A stretch of DNA of 64,000 nucleotides. Source: Cannabis sativa (taxonomy: Eukaryota; Streptophyta; Magnoliopsida; Rosales; Cannabaceae). A program made the position numbers and the translations under genes. This document shows positions 12,063-24,340 of this stretch, one piece after another. The stretch is taken from positions 61,954,211-62,018,210 of the forward strand of contig NC_083604.1 in NCBI RefSeq assembly GCF_029168945.1. The letters are read 5' to 3'. The notes below the pieces were generated by a model that saw only the letters and a program-made list of their open reading frames with translations, did no database searches and was not told the origin of the DNA. Each line of letters opens with the position of its first letter. Positions within the stretch are counted from its first letter, which is position 1.

Positions 12063-13272
12063 CGCCATACGTATATAGATTAAACTGAAAGTAATAGATA
12101 AAAAGAATACGTAATGATTGCCTAATTTGTCATGGGAATTAGCAGATAATTAGGGATTTATTTGAATCTTCTATCGTTATTTGCCTCTTAGTAAATAATT
12201 AAGGCTTATTATTAGAAATAGATTTTAGATTATTATTTTTGTAATTATAGAGATATATTTAAATTCTAGGTGTATTATATATGTTATATATGAAATTTTA
12301 TGTTTTTCATATTTTATGTCTAGTAACAGTGGAATGCAACGATTTGGTCATTAGAGTCACTTAGATACGTTATAGTATCTTGATTTTAGCGGGGCAAGAG
12401 TTTTAAACGTTTGAAATGTCGGGAGATTTTAGGGTTATGGTTATGGATCATTTTACCCTAAGTATTTAAATTACTTCTTAGTGAAGTAAGGGCTTTTAAG
12501 TCTTTTACCTTTTTGTCTATAGTGGGAATTATAGGGTTTTCTAGTAACTTATTTCCTAAGTGTTTATTGATTAATTAAGCTTAATTATAATTAAAGTAAG
12601 TCATAGTTATCCCTTAAACCAAAAATTCAAAGGAAATAGAAAATTCTCAAGTCTTTCTCTATTTCTTCCTAGTCGACCATAAGAGGACCCAACCCAAACC
12701 AGAATTCTCCATCATTTTTAGACCAAATTTAAAGAGGGTTAGCTAGGAAATTCATAAGGTTCGAAGGATTTCAACTCAAAGTAAGCTTCTCCTTCACTTT
12801 CAGTTTGAATTTTCTAATTAAAGATTAGGTTTTCATGCAACTTTTGGAGTTAAGTTTTGTATGGCTTGGGATTATTTTCTAATGTTATTTTAAAGTTAAT
12901 TATGTTGTTATAAGATTGTTGTGTTGGTGTTTATAGGGTTTGATCAAGGTTTGAGCTTTCAAGCTCAAGCTTTGGTCTTTAATGTCAAATTTTAATTTTG
13001 AACTTTGATGATTACAATTCTTGTTGGTTAATGTCTATTATGTTGTTTTAGGCATTTTGGATCTTTATGTGTGATTTGGGGTAGATTTGAGTTAGAAATG
13101 AGATTTTATGAAAGTCTGCAGCTATAAACGGCATGCCATTTTTACAAAATTGGTCTACCATTTTTAGTAGGCAAGACCCAATAGAGTGCCATTTTACAGA
13201 AACAATTTGCCTTATTATGGGGGTATTTTCCCGAAGTCTCATTTTTCCGTGTTTTCTCGATATTTAGGGTGT
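12063..13272 (+). mobile_element. Gypsy LTR-like fragment
   Basis: Non-coding sequence with the same plan as the other Gypsy LTRs here: an AAATGTCGGGAGATTTTAGG block, an AT-rich block, a splice-like CAAAGTAAGCTTC, and a mid-LTR patch of short inverted motifs (GGCATGCC at about 13130). It is cut on the right by the CACTA end at 13273. Ends not resolved. Confidence 0.5.
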
Positions 13273-14227
13273 CACTACTACAAAAAGGGCCTTCTGCTTC
13301 GGTTTTAAAGTGACACATAAAAAAATTTCTTCAGTTTGTGTAACTAATGTTATAGCCGTAGAAGCAAATATTGATTTTCTTGCTTCAATTTTGAACCGAC
13401 GCTAAATGTTCCGTCTGAGCCAAAAAAAAGTTTTACTTCGGTTCATAACCGAAGCAAAAAATCATTGCATTGATGCTAATTGGTTTTTTTTGCTTCGGTT
13501 ATAAACTAAAGTAAAAAAGTTTAATAAATAAATAAATAAAATCAGAACCATCACACCACTACACTATTATACATCTCACACCACCATATATACACAGATT
13601 TAAACAACTATTTAAACCCAAAATGCACAAGTTTAAACCACCGCACTACCAGCACCGTACCATCAACATTGCACGCGACCACCACACCACCACCCATGGC
13701 CATCGCACCACCACAACCCTAAAACAACAACCAACATCAAATGAGAAAAGGAGAGATTGAAAGAGAGAGCGATCAAAAGAGAAAAATAAATAGAGAGAGG
13801 GAGGGAGATCAGAAGGGGAAAAAGAGAGACATTACCGTGATGGGATGGCTACGCGTGGTCTGTCCGAGCCAATGGTGCAAGCGGCGGCCTTCGTCGTTTG
13901 GGCTCCATCGTTGACGATCCGTCTGGGTTTTTTAAGGGATTTAGTGTCGATTGTGAACCGACGCAAATTTTGTGTCAGTTCATAACCGACGCAAAAACCC
14001 TTCAACTGACGCTAAATGTTGCGTCTGAGCAAAACTGACGCAAATTCTAGCCCACATTTTTTTTTAAAAAAATGTCATCTTTAGCGTAAATTTTTGCTTT
14101 AGTGTCACAGTATTAACCGACGCAAATTAGTTATTATTGGCGTCAGTTAACAGCCGAAGCAAAAAAGTGAGGGTTAACTTTTGCGTCAATCAACAAATTT
14201 GATTAAAGAGTTGACCGACGCAAAATC
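13273..14227 (+). mobile_element. CACTA-type transposon fragment, left end only
   Basis: It starts CACTACTACAAAAAGGGCC, a CACTA terminus, followed by many subterminal copies of a CCGACGCAAA / GCTTCGGTT motif in both orientations (13295-13510 and 13940-14225). No TAGTG end is present, and at about 14228 it joins directly to Gypsy protease sequence, so the right end is lost. It has no transposase. Confidence 0.65.
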
Positions 14228-15860
14228 CATACCCAAAATAATATCAAAATCTTCCAATTTAACTCTATCAGATTAACTGACAGCTCCCTTCCTTCCATAA
14301 ATATTGGAAGGGATCGAACCCACCTACTATAGATAACCAACTCTCTAGTGGGCAGTAAAGTTCCGAAGCCTCTTGAAAGTACATCACTAGGCCTATTCAA
14401 ACTCTCAATTATCCTACTTGAAACATAAGAGTGTGTTGCACCAGAGTCAATCAATACAGTCAATAAAGTACCAACAATAGAGAGCTCACTTATCACGGTG
14501 GAAGGGCCGACATCAGCCTTGGCCTGAGTCAGAGCAAACACCCGAGCAGGAGCAAGTGTATCATCCTTCTTCTGTTCTGGTCGCAACATCTGTGGGAAAT
14601 TCCTCTTCAATTGATTGAAAGAAGGCCCTGGCCTGACACTCGCCCTAATGGCGCCTCTTGAACCTTGGACATTCTTGAAAAGTCTGCCAGTTTTTGTTTC
14701 CACCGCTACAGAAACCTTGGTTACTTTGAAATCTTTTGTTTGGGCCTGTAGCTGATGGTTCATTAGACATCTTCTTGTGATCACCAGGGTCATTACCCTT
14801 ACCCAAACTGGCACCAGACGTCTGCCTCCAAGAATCTCTTATCACAATATTTTTCTTTCGTATCTGATCTTCTGCACCCTCAGCAGCTAGGGCCAATTCA
14901 ACTATCTGTGCATAAGTCTGAACAAATCCAGGTTGTTCGGTAGCAACTATTATATCCCGTGCAATGTGTTCATCTAATCCCCGAATAAATTTTACTTTCT
15001 AACAGCCTTAGTAGCTACTTCATCTGAAACGAATTTCGCCTGTCGATTAAACTTGGTGGCATACTCTGTCACCGTCATACTACCCTGAGTCAATTGTATA
15101 AACTCTTCTACTTTTGCTGCCCGGATAGACTCATTATAATACTTCTCGTAAAACAATGTTCGGAAAGCACCCCAGGTCATGTTATTCAGGTTATGACCCT
15201 GAGACACGATCTCCCACCAGATATAAGCATCTTCTCGCAGCACATAGATAACACATCTAACGCGATCATTATCTCGACCCGCATGAAATCAAAAATGGAT
15301 GTTATCATACTTATCCACTGCTCCGCTTTGAGTGGATCAGCACCACCCTCGAACACTGGCAGGTTCTGCTTTCTGAACCGTTCATACAACGGCTCCAGGC
15401 GATTCCCAACTTCCAGTGGCACTACCAGAAGTGCCTGAGGATCAAGATTGGGATTTAGAACAGGCTGAGCTCGCTGCTCCCTCAACTCTCGAATTTGCTC
15501 ACCCTGTTGTCGGATGGTCTCCTGCAGCGCAACGTATAATTCTTCCCAGTTTGGTGGTGGTGGAGGATTCTCACCCTCACCTCCAACCCTGAGCCCAGCA
15601 AGCTCGCGGTTACCTCTACGAGATTACCTCGGGTGCATAATTTATACACCTATGGTCACGTTCTAAGAAATGACAATACCAATAAGTATTTCTAAACATC
15701 TCAAACTTTTCACACTTTTCTAACAACTAGCATATTCCAAATAGACGTACAATCAAGTAATTAACAGATAATCTAATAATTAAAACTTACTGAACCATGA
15801 GTTGAACGAGTCTTCGCAGCCAATGTACATATCAAATCAGTCTTCAGGATCTTTAAACCT
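14228..15860 (-). pseudogene. Gypsy gag-protease, broken and truncated
   Basis: On the minus strand, gag comes first (about 15590 to 14890), with a capsid-type segment including YIWWE and a block ending TVTEYATKFNRQAKF, then a Gln/Asn/Lys-rich linker. The retroviral-type aspartic protease follows with VLIDSGATHSYVS (about 14410-14450; Asp of the DSG motif kept), up to a second conserved block just before 14228. Frameshifts divide it near 15190, 14990 and 14800, and one separates the last protease block. Reverse transcriptase, RNase H and integrase are missing because the sequence ends at the join with the CACTA fragment. In intact relatives the protein would form the particle and cut the polyprotein. 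Confidence 0.85.
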
Positions 15861-15877
15861 TGGTCACTTTGATACCA
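15861..15877 (-). other. Primer-binding site of the minus-strand Gypsy
   Basis: On the minus strand TGGTATCAAAGTGACCA lies three bases after the LTR end. It resembles the initiator-Met tRNA complement (TGGTATCAGAGC) with changes. Confidence 0.8.
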
Positions 15878-15880
15878 TGT

Positions 15881-17462
15881 TGTAACGCCCTGTCCAACAG
15901 GGACGCCACATATGTGCACTTTTATAAAATTCTCTTTTACTCATTTATATAATTATACCAAAAGTGTGGGTAATTTAAAATTTTGTAATTAAAATAAATG
16001 CATAATAATTTTTTTTTATAAAAGATAAGTACTAATATTTACAAGGACCCCTTAATACAAAATATGTATGTTCAATTTCAAAAGTGCTTTACAAAGTACG
16101 ATTATACTTCAAAATACAATCAAAGTGGGTTATCCTGTCCACCGGGCCGTGGTACTGCGGCTAATATGTACATTGCTGCTATGACCTAAAACTCATGACC
16201 GCTCAACTTTCGCCTTCCCTTTACCTGGACAATTTAGCACCCGTGAGTCACAAAGACTCAGTAGGAAAAGTGAATAAAACTATAAACAATATAACATTCA
16301 TTTAATCACATATTAACATGCTTAATCAATTACAAAACATTATAATCACACAGTCTTGGTACTTCATAAAGTACCCTTACTACTCTCTACCCATGAGCTA
16401 TGTATGTAACTACCGTTGCCCGATGCAGCGAACTAGAAGTAAGAAACCTATCTACGGTTTTAGGAGTAATTACTCGTAATGGTAATGATCGTTTCCAACC
16501 CTCGGTCATAACCGAGGCTTAACAAACATATATTCAAGTTTTCGATCATAATCGAGACTATAATCACACAATTGTTAATCACTTAACCCTAAGTGATGCA
16601 TAGCACTTTTCTTACCTCAGTCTAGAATTCAACTGTGCGGGACGACCTGAGTGGAATACAAGCTGAGCGATCCCAGTCCTATGTCACGACAACCAAAATT
16701 CAATAAATTCCTTAAACCATAATTCGAGAAACAAAACCCTAATTCCAAAACCAAACATAACCTATTCTCCAACAATCCTAAAATAGGTTATACAACACAA
16801 AAATAACCTAAAACAGGTACTAGGTATCACCTCGAGCCAAAAAAAAAATTGAAGAAAAACCCGATAGTTTCCCCTGCAGGGCAACCGGTCGACCGTTTTT
16901 GGTGCACCAGAACTAACCGGTCGACCAGTTCTGGCAGGCTAGAAAAATTAAGGGCTTTCTCCCCCAAATTCGAACCAAAACCTTCCCAAATCTGATAAAT
17001 AATTCCAAAATAACTCAATATCACATAAATAACATATCCATTCTATCAATTCACCAAAACCCATCAAATTATACAAATCATACTACAAAAACTAAGATTT
17101 AAGTTTTTACAGCCAGAATTTGCAAACTCTACTTCTAACAGCCACACAATTTATCTAAAAGAACTTAATCTAACCCTAAAAACATTCTCTAAACTTAGCT
17201 TAATACCACAGTTCAAAACCCTAAAACCCTAACCATAAATCATATCAAAACTCATGGAAAACTAAAGAAAAAGCTACTAAAAACTTACCTCAGGCTATGT
17301 AACACATATTGCTATAATTTCTTCCAAGAAAAATAGCTTGAAGTGATTGAATTTCCCCTATACTTCTTGTAGTTCCTTGAGCCGAAATAAACGAGAGAGA
17401 GGTGTGATAGATTTTTCTAATTTTTCCTTCTTATTTCTAATACTTATCTTAGCCTATGCCTC

Positions 17463-17542
<80 letters not shown>

Positions 17543-17980
17543 CCAAAACATAACTCAAATTCCTAAAGTCAACCTAACACACTACTATTTTGTCCTCAAA
17601 ATTACACATAAATCCAATCATATCCTAGGGTAACTTAGGTGATACCTAACTATTCCACAAAACTGACAACTTAAAATTTTAAACTAATCTGGATTACTTC
17701 CAATACAGTCCACCCTCTAATGTCGTGACATTTCTGACTACACCGTTAAGTTTTCACAGTCGCCAGACCCGAAAACATACTATTCCAAAAATAGTATCCA
17801 CGATACCAGCATATTCCAATAAAATTTCCGTAATTAATAAATTACGCTTTAATTAACTATTCATTAAATTCACACTAATTAACCTAAGTAAGATCATAAT
17901 CTTACTTCATTACCTGAATAATTTGCATATTTAATAAAATATGCCCAATTAAATATCATTATATTTTTTGGGATATTACA
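15881..17980 (-). mobile_element. Gypsy 5' LTR, 2.1 kb
   Basis: In element orientation it runs TGTAATATCC to GGGCGTTACA and is followed by the primer-binding site and gag, so it is the 5' LTR. The right flank is ACAAT, then Copia coding sequence, so it inserted into a Copia element. It contains a long TAA microsatellite and a pair of ACCGGTCGACC palindromes near 16880-16930. The 3' LTR is absent. Confidence 0.88.
17463..17543. repeat. (TAA)n microsatellite
   Basis: About 27 uninterrupted ATA/TAA units inside the Gypsy LTR. Confidence 0.95.
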
Positions 17981-17985
17981 ACAAT

Positions 17986-19250
17986 AATGGCCAAGGCAGC
18001 CTCTGAGTATCTAGAAATTGAGCAAATGGATGTAAAGATTGCCTTTCTCCATGAAAAACTAGATGAGATCATTTACATGAAGATGCCAGAAGGTTTTGAT
18101 GAAGATAGAGATAAGGTTTGCTGTAGAAATCTCTCTATGGACTGAAACAAGCTCCTAGGCAATGAAATCTTAGATTTGTTGATTTCATGTTGAGAAGTGG
18201 CTTCACCAAGAGTGCTTATGATCCATGTGTATACTTTAATTGTACACTCTTTCTTCTCCTCTATGTTGATGACATTCTTTTGATAGGGAAAAGCAAGAGT
18301 GAAATTAGAGAAATGATGTCACTCCTGAACACAGAATTTGAAATGAAAGACCTAGGTAAAGCTAAGAAAATCCTAGGCATCAAAATAAGAAGAAATAGAC
18401 TTGTCTCTGACCTTGACACAAGGAAAATACCTTAGAAAGGTACTGTAAAAGTTCAAAATGGATAGCTCAAAACCTGTGTCAACTCCCTTAGCTGCACATT
18501 TCAAACTATCCCAGGATTAAGCACCCAAAACAGAATAGGATAGAGAGCTTATGGACTCAGTACCCTATGCTAGTGGGATTGGAAGTTTGATGTATGCTAT
18601 GCTCTGTACAAGGCCAGACATAGCATATGCAATGAGCATTGTTAGTAGGTTCATTGTAGACCCTGGAGAGAAGCACTAGGATGCTATTAAGTGGATTACC
18701 AAATACATCGAAGGCACTCTTGATCTAGGCCTCACCTATAGCTAAAGCTATAAAATAGAAGTTGATGTCTCAGGCTATGTTGACTCAGACTATGCAGGTT
18801 GCATAGACACAAGAAGATCCATTACAGGTTATCTATTCATAATGTAAGGAGGATGTGTGAGCTGGAAGGTAAATACACAAAAGGTAGTAGCTCTATCCTC
18901 AACAGAAGCTGAGTACATGGCAGCTACTAAGGTAATTAAAGAGGTTGTTTGGCTGAAAGGTCTAGCAAATGAGATGGGATTTAAGACAAAAAAATATCAC
19001 AGTGTTTTGTGATAACCAGAGTGCACTTCACCTGATGAAGAACCCTATGTTTCATGAGAGATCCAAGCATATAGACATCAACATGCACTTCATTAGAGAT
19101 GTAATAATCTCAAGGAAGGAAGTCCAAGTTTAGAAAATTCATACTAATCACAATCCTGCTGATATGTTCACTAAGGTAGTGACTCAAGTCCAATTTAAAC
19201 ATTGCCTTGATCTACTTCATCTAGCAGGATGTGACTAACCTTCCTCTTTA
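17986..19250 (+). pseudogene. Copia pol relic: reverse transcriptase and RNase H
   Basis: The frame starts inside the RT (a block equivalent to QMDVKTAFLHG, near 18028) and continues through the K-S-LYGLKQAP block. It then reads the catalytic LLYVDDILLIG (about 18255-18290), EFEMKDLG and the RNase H block with a DYAGC-like segment and the SSTEAEYMA-like segment (about 18895-18920). It ends near 19240 with a DLLHLAGCD tail. At least eight stops or shifts break it, so it is old. The 5' part is cut by the Gypsy LTR at 17980. Its 3' LTR follows at 19316. Confidence 0.85.
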
Positions 19251-19315
19251 GGCTACTTAATTATTTCAACTCTCTGTTGATTCACTTACTGGCATGAGAC
19301 AGATTAAGGAGGATT

Positions 19316-19716
19316 TGTTGTATAATGATCCATCTCATGCCAAAGTCTGCTACAAATTAGTTAGGATTAGTTGATAGTTATTTCTATTAATTGTCCTAGG
19401 TAATTACAAGTTAGTTTTTCTGTTTTTTGTCTCTAATCTGAATTGTACAAATAGTTAGAGTTTAATTCTTTGTAGATATAGCCTTGTACAGTTTCTAATC
19501 TCTCTCTCAATGTAATTACTCCACTTATCAATGAAACAACACAATTACTTCAACTTGTTCTTGCTAGTTTTTGGTCATTGTTCTTGCTCGTGCATTACTA
19601 GTTTGTTACCAATTTGCTGGTTCATTGCTACAGCATTCCTGCTGTTGCTGCTGTTCTTATGTTCTGCTCTTTGAGCACCATTCTTGATTGTTAAGGGGTG
19701 ATGATCGATCACAACA
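19316..19716 (+). repeat. Copia 3' LTR, 401 bp
   Basis: A purine tract (ATTAAGGAGGATT, 19303-19315) is followed by TGTTGTATAATG, and the stretch ends in CGATCACAACA. It follows directly on the Copia RNase H end, as expected for a 3' LTR. Confidence 0.8.
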
Positions 19717-19899
19717 GGAAGAGTTATACAAAATATATGATCATAGATAAATACAGTGATATTTAAAAATTGATAACAATAATCTTAAGAGATATATTAT
19801 CACCAAAATAATTATGGATCATATGTGCATGAGGGAGAGACACATTCATGTTGTACTCTTTTTTCCTTAGTTCAAGTTTTGTCCCACTGTATTTTTATG

Positions 19900-20290
19900 G
19901 CAAGGCTTTTAACGAGACAACTTTAAATCGTGTTAACATACTTGCACTTTATGAAGCAAGTATAGAATGTGTGGGAGTGAGATCATTGACATAATATATT
20001 TGAGAAACATATGGATTACACTCTGTAATGAAGTATCAACACAAACAGTACTCTATGAAGATAATATAGCTTGCATCGCTCAACTAAAAGGAAGGTACAT
20101 TGAAGGAGATAGAATTAAAACTCATTTCACCAAATTCTTTTTTATACATTTCAAGAGGATGCATATTGGTGTTCAACAAATTCAAACAAGTGTCAATCTT
20201 GCAGACTTATTCACAAAATTATTACCAACATCAACATTTTAGAAGATGGTTCACAAGATTAGAATTCATCGATTAAAAGATCTCCACGAA
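19900..20290 (+). pseudogene. Second Copia RNase H tail
   Basis: A separate Copia end, unlike the one upstream: the RNase H segment LYEDNIACIAQLKGRYIEGD (about 20049-20108) and the terminal NLADLFTKLLPTSTF (20197-20239). Stops and shifts break the upstream part. The AT-rich stretch 19717-19900 before it includes a TTTTGTCCCACTG phrase often seen in Copia non-coding regions, and nothing else was recognised there. Confidence 0.8.
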
Positions 20291-20401
20291 TGCCTAAATG
20301 ATGGGGAGTTAGTTTACACTACACTCTTAATCTTTTGACTAAATTTTTTCAACAAGGATTTTAATAAGACAGTTTTTATGGACATCCAAAGAGGAGAGGA
20401 G

Positions 20402-20632
20402 TATTATAAAATATTATATATAGATGTCCAAATCACTAAATTAATTATCAAGATTAATGCTTGATTATATATGTCTTTATTATTTATTGATTTAGTTTCC
20501 TATTTTTTAGTGTTATTTTTATATAAATAGAAATGCACCTTATTAGAATTAAATAACTGAGAAATTCTTATTCAGTTTTTCTTTCACTCTTCATTTTCTT
20601 CTTTCTTATTAATTTCATATTATTTTATAACA
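20402..20632 (+). repeat. Short Copia 3' LTR, 231 bp
   Basis: A purine tract AGAGGAGAGGAG precedes TATTATAAAATATT, and the other end is TATTTTATAACA, giving near-perfect inverted ends. The first two bases are TA instead of TG. Confidence 0.7.
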
Positions 20633-20799
20633 TCTTTTAAATTAAAATGTGTAAAATTTATATTAAATTAGTACTGCAATATGGCACTTTATATTAATTA
20701 AAAAATTTAAAGAGAATTTATTCCAAATTAAATTAGATATTTTAATATTATTAGTGTAATTAAGTATTAGATTTAATATATTATACTTTAATTATTTAA

Positions 20800-21282
20800 G
20801 GTGGCGTTTGGTAACACTTTTTTAATCAGTTTTCTGTTTTTAAAAGTGGAAAAGTGAAAATATTTTTCAAAAACATGTTCTATAAAACTGTTTTTACTTT
20901 TCAATTTTATAATTAGAAATCAAAATTTTAAAAGTAAAAAAAAATCACTTTCAATATTTTTTTAAATAGTTTTTTTTCTTAATCAATCTTTTGGATTACA
21001 ACCAGACCCGGATCCAAATCCCCTCCTCACGGCCTTGGCTTTGAACTCGGCTTCTGACCCGAACCCGAATCTTGACCCGACTTAAATAAAATCAAAAAAT
21101 AAAAATGAAAATGAAGCTTTCTGAGAAAAACATTTTATTTGTTTTCCGTTTTTAAAATTGAAAAACAAAAGTGGTTACAGAATGCATTTTTGTTTTTTAA
21201 AAATAAATTTTTTAAAAATAAAAATTTTACTTTTATTTTGTGATTAAAAAATTAAAAAATAAAAGTGTTATCAAACGACACC
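20800..21282. mobile_element. PIF/Harbinger-type MITE, 483 bp
   Basis: Inverted ends GGTGGCGTTTGGTAACA and GGTGTCGTTTGATAACA, flanked by TAA (left) and AAA (right). It is the same family as 45338-45827. The GC-rich centre (about 21001-21080) has GACCCGG-like repeats. Confidence 0.75.
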
Positions 21283-21479
21283 AAAAAAAACAATAAATTA
21301 TTTATAATGTGTCAGCTGGTAATGGTGATGAACCCACTAATCTCTAACCACAATAGCAATGCTTTCCATTTATTGTGATATTTAGAAACTACTGATACTA
21401 TTATTGTTATTATTATTATTTTGAAAGAACTACTGATATTATTTAGCTATAGCTGTCCATATATGCGTAGTTTAGAATG

Positions 21480-21965
21480 AATCGAAGATGATCAATCATC
21501 ATCTGAGTGAGAGGTGAGAGGTAGACAGTGAGGTTCCTTGCGTGGCTTGAAAGTGAAGTCCACGTAGGAAACGACGTGGGATTATAAGAATAGGCCCCAC
21601 ACAAAGCTGCGGTGTAGACTGGGTATCATTTAAAAGGTGATAGGTGAGAATATAGTGGGCAATTTTTAGATTATTTTGTAAATATTAAAGTAATTACGTT
21701 GAAGATACTAATAGGAAATTATTATTCCTTACCAAAAACAAACAACAATCTTTTTTAATAAATTAACAAAAGGAAATCAAACTAATGGGGATGCTTTGGC
21801 TTTCATCTCACGCAACTTTGACGCCACGCATGCACAAACACCACCTCACCCAGTCACCATCTCTCCTAGACTCCTACTATATTGAATTGATCATTTTCAT
21901 TTTACACTAACCCAACCACCCTCCTTTATTTAACCCTACCCAACTCGACTATATATAAATAGAAG
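21480..21965 (+). promoter_or_regulatory. Promoter-like patch with no gene behind it
   Basis: Unlike its surroundings this stretch is base-balanced. It contains paired CCACGT / ACGTGG-type motifs (about 21560-21600) and a CT/CA-rich block (21840-21950), and it ends in a good TATA box, ACTATATATAAATAG (about 21949-21962). No open frame follows; T-rich sequence and then an LTR begin instead. It may be the orphaned promoter of a host gene disrupted by retroelement insertion, or part of an unrecognised element. Confidence 0.35.
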
Positions 21966-22149
21966 AAAAAAAGAAACTTTGTTTTTTTTTTTATTTAAAA
22001 TAATAAAAAAGTTAAAACACTTGCATATTATATTGTAGGAGATTTTATTGACTTATTGTGTATCTTGTTTAGTACGAACCATCAATTTAGGCAATTGAGT
22101 TCTTATTGGAAGTCTTATATATGGAGGAATAAAATATAAAAAAAAAATA

Positions 22150-23247
22150 TAAACTTTGATGAAAAATCAAGTTTTTACAAATGCCAATAATTATTATAGA
22201 AATATATTATATATAAAACTGTATATGTCTACAGCAGCAGAAAGTAATTCTGTTACTATAGAAACTAATTTTGCAGAGACAAAACAGAACAGACAGAATA
22301 TAAATATAATTACAGAAAATTAAAACACTTGACACAAGAGATTTGTACGTGGTATCAGTGTTCTTTCGAACACTCCTAGTCCACGGGGCCACGCCCAAAG
22401 AAAGAAATCAATTAATAAAGTATCAACAATTACAAAGACAATTGACTTAAACAAGTTTAGACTCCCTCTAAATTATTGTCGCAATCCTTTGTAATGCACT
22501 TTACGAATCTGATTTCAGAAACACCTTCAAACAGCGAACTCTCTTCGTCTTTGAAGTGTGCGTGCTTACTTCCTCCCAAAGTAAGCCTTGAACAAGTCTT
22601 CTCCTGAAGACATCTCTCTTGTTCAATCAAGTTGTTCTAACAAACCTTAAGACAGAGTAAGAACATATATGAAAACACTAGAACCTAGATGAACAACTAG
22701 GTTCTCACAAAAAGAACTCTCTCTTCACAAATGAGAAAAATGCAAAAAAAATGAAAACTAGAAGAGTTGATTCGAATGGCTGCTCTCTAGGTTCTATTAT
22801 TTATAGAGCATAAAAACCCTAGAGTCAGCCACAAAGTCGAATCTACAGCTGTACAAAATTTTCCTAAAAAAACTTGATTTGCAACATCAGATCTAGATTC
22901 TGTCGAAGCAAATCAAACCAGAAAAGAAAACTTGCCAAAAATGAGTCTGATCATATATTGGATCTTGATACCTACCATAAATAGTGTGTTTGATCTGATT
23001 CTATCAAGACACAATCGAACTTATTAAGGAAAATAATAATAGTCAAAGTTTCCTTTAAAATCCAACTTTCCATAAGAGAATTTCTTCTCTTACAAGAAGT
23101 TTCCATACAAGAAAAAGTCCAGCTGAAAAATCAATCTTTCCTAAGATAGAAAAGAGCAATAAAACAATCAGATTGATAGCACAAAGAAATCTCACCATAA
23201 ATAAGAAATATTTTGGCATCTAAATTGCTAAAAAAAGACTTTACAAT
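22150..23247 (-). mobile_element. LTR of a SIRE-like Copia, minus strand
   Basis: In minus orientation a purine tract (GCCAAAGGGGGAG, 23250-23262) is followed by TTGTAAAGTC and about 1.1 kb of non-coding sequence, as in 3' LTRs of SIRE/Maximus-type Copia. A TATA-like block and a T/C-rich part lie inside. The left end is uncertain (about 22150). Confidence 0.55.
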
Positions 23248-23561
23248 CTCCCCCTTTGGCACTTTAGATAATCAAAATACTTTTTAACAAAGAAGTACCT
23301 GCAAAACAAAGTTAGCCATACCAAACAAAACTCCCCTTGAGAAACACAATCAAAAACTGAAACAACCAAAATAACAAGCTAACTTTTAATCCAAAGTTAA
23401 TCACAAGTACCAAACACAACTCCTCCTAGAAAAAGGGTCCAGAGTTGAAAAAATAAGAAATTAAAAACAACTATTACTCCCCCTTTTTGTTTATCTAAGG
23501 GCCAAAGACAAAAAAAAGTAATGAAAATATGTCCAACAAAAACATAAATAGAAAGAAAAAC

Positions 23562-23825
23562 TTATGCCCCATAAATCTTGATCAATGTGGACAGCTGCTT
23601 GGACATCTCTTGCTGAACCTCCTCCATGGCAGGAAGACGATTGTTCACCTGAAGAACTTCCTGCTTGACCTCCTGGACATCTGCAGGAGCAGAACTGGAA
23701 CTTGCACCAGCAGCAGCAGCAACAACAACATTAGAACGCTTGGGAAAGGCTCCATCAAAGTACTCTAAGGGTTGGAAGATGGTGCTAGTAAGAGGAGGCT
23801 CAAGTGTCTCATGAGAATAGGTCAC
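23562..23825 (-). CDS. C-terminal part of an extra (env-like) ORF of a SIRE-like element
   Basis: This 87-codon frame ends in a predicted coiled coil (VQEVKQEVLQVNNRLPAMEE then QQEMSKQLSTLIKIYG), after an Ala/Ser-rich linker. Downstream come two purine tracts with AAAGGGGGAG cores (about 23478-23492 and 23250-23262), then the LTR. In SIRE-type Copia elements an additional ORF, sometimes called env-like, sits exactly between pol and the 3' LTR and often has a coiled coil. The 5' part is lost where the plus-strand Gypsy LTR begins near 23850. I see no transmembrane segment in the remaining piece, so the env-like label rests on position only. Confidence 0.45.
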   Translation of the reverse strand: MTYSHETLEPPLTSTIFQPLEYFDGAFPKRSNVVVAAAAGASSSSAPADVQEVKQEVLQVNNRLPAMEEVQQEMSKQLSTLIKIYGA

Positions 23826-23849
23826 ATCCTTCCAAGAGGAAAGAATCTT

Positions 23850-24340
23850 AAAGATTAAGCTATAGGTGAACAGTTGCTTAAGCTATAGGTGGTAATATAT
23901 GCTTTGTATTATTATAACGTTATGCTTTATGTGATGATGCATTTTATCTTCTTTTCTTATTGAGTCTTTGTGACTCACGTGTGCTCTATGGTGAAGGTAA
24001 AGGGAAGGGGAAACTGGACCAGCCATGAGTCAAAGGTCTCTCAACAATGTACATATCAACTGTCATATTTTGGTCCTTAGTGGATAGGATCTTCTTTTAA
24101 TTTGTTGTGTTTTGAAAATGTAACAGTATTTTGTAATAAGCTATTTTATGATATTTTGTAAAAAGTTTATAATTAAGGGGATCCCCGAATATAGTGATAT
24201 TTTTAATGAAAAGCTAGGTTATGATTTAAAATTTTACTAAAAGTTTTAATTAAACCACAATTTTCTTAAACCATTAGTTTATTATTATAAACTAAATTTA
24301 AAAGCACACATGTGGCACCCTTACGGTTCAAGGCGTTACA
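23850..24340 (+). mobile_element. Gypsy LTR, 3' portion
   Basis: It shows the same block order as the LTR at 800-2299 (TTATTGAGTCTTTGTGACTCAC, then GTAAAGGGAAGGGGAAAC) and ends AAGGCGTTACA at 24340. The 5' boundary is unclear. It is joined on the right to Copia sequence. Confidence 0.65.
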
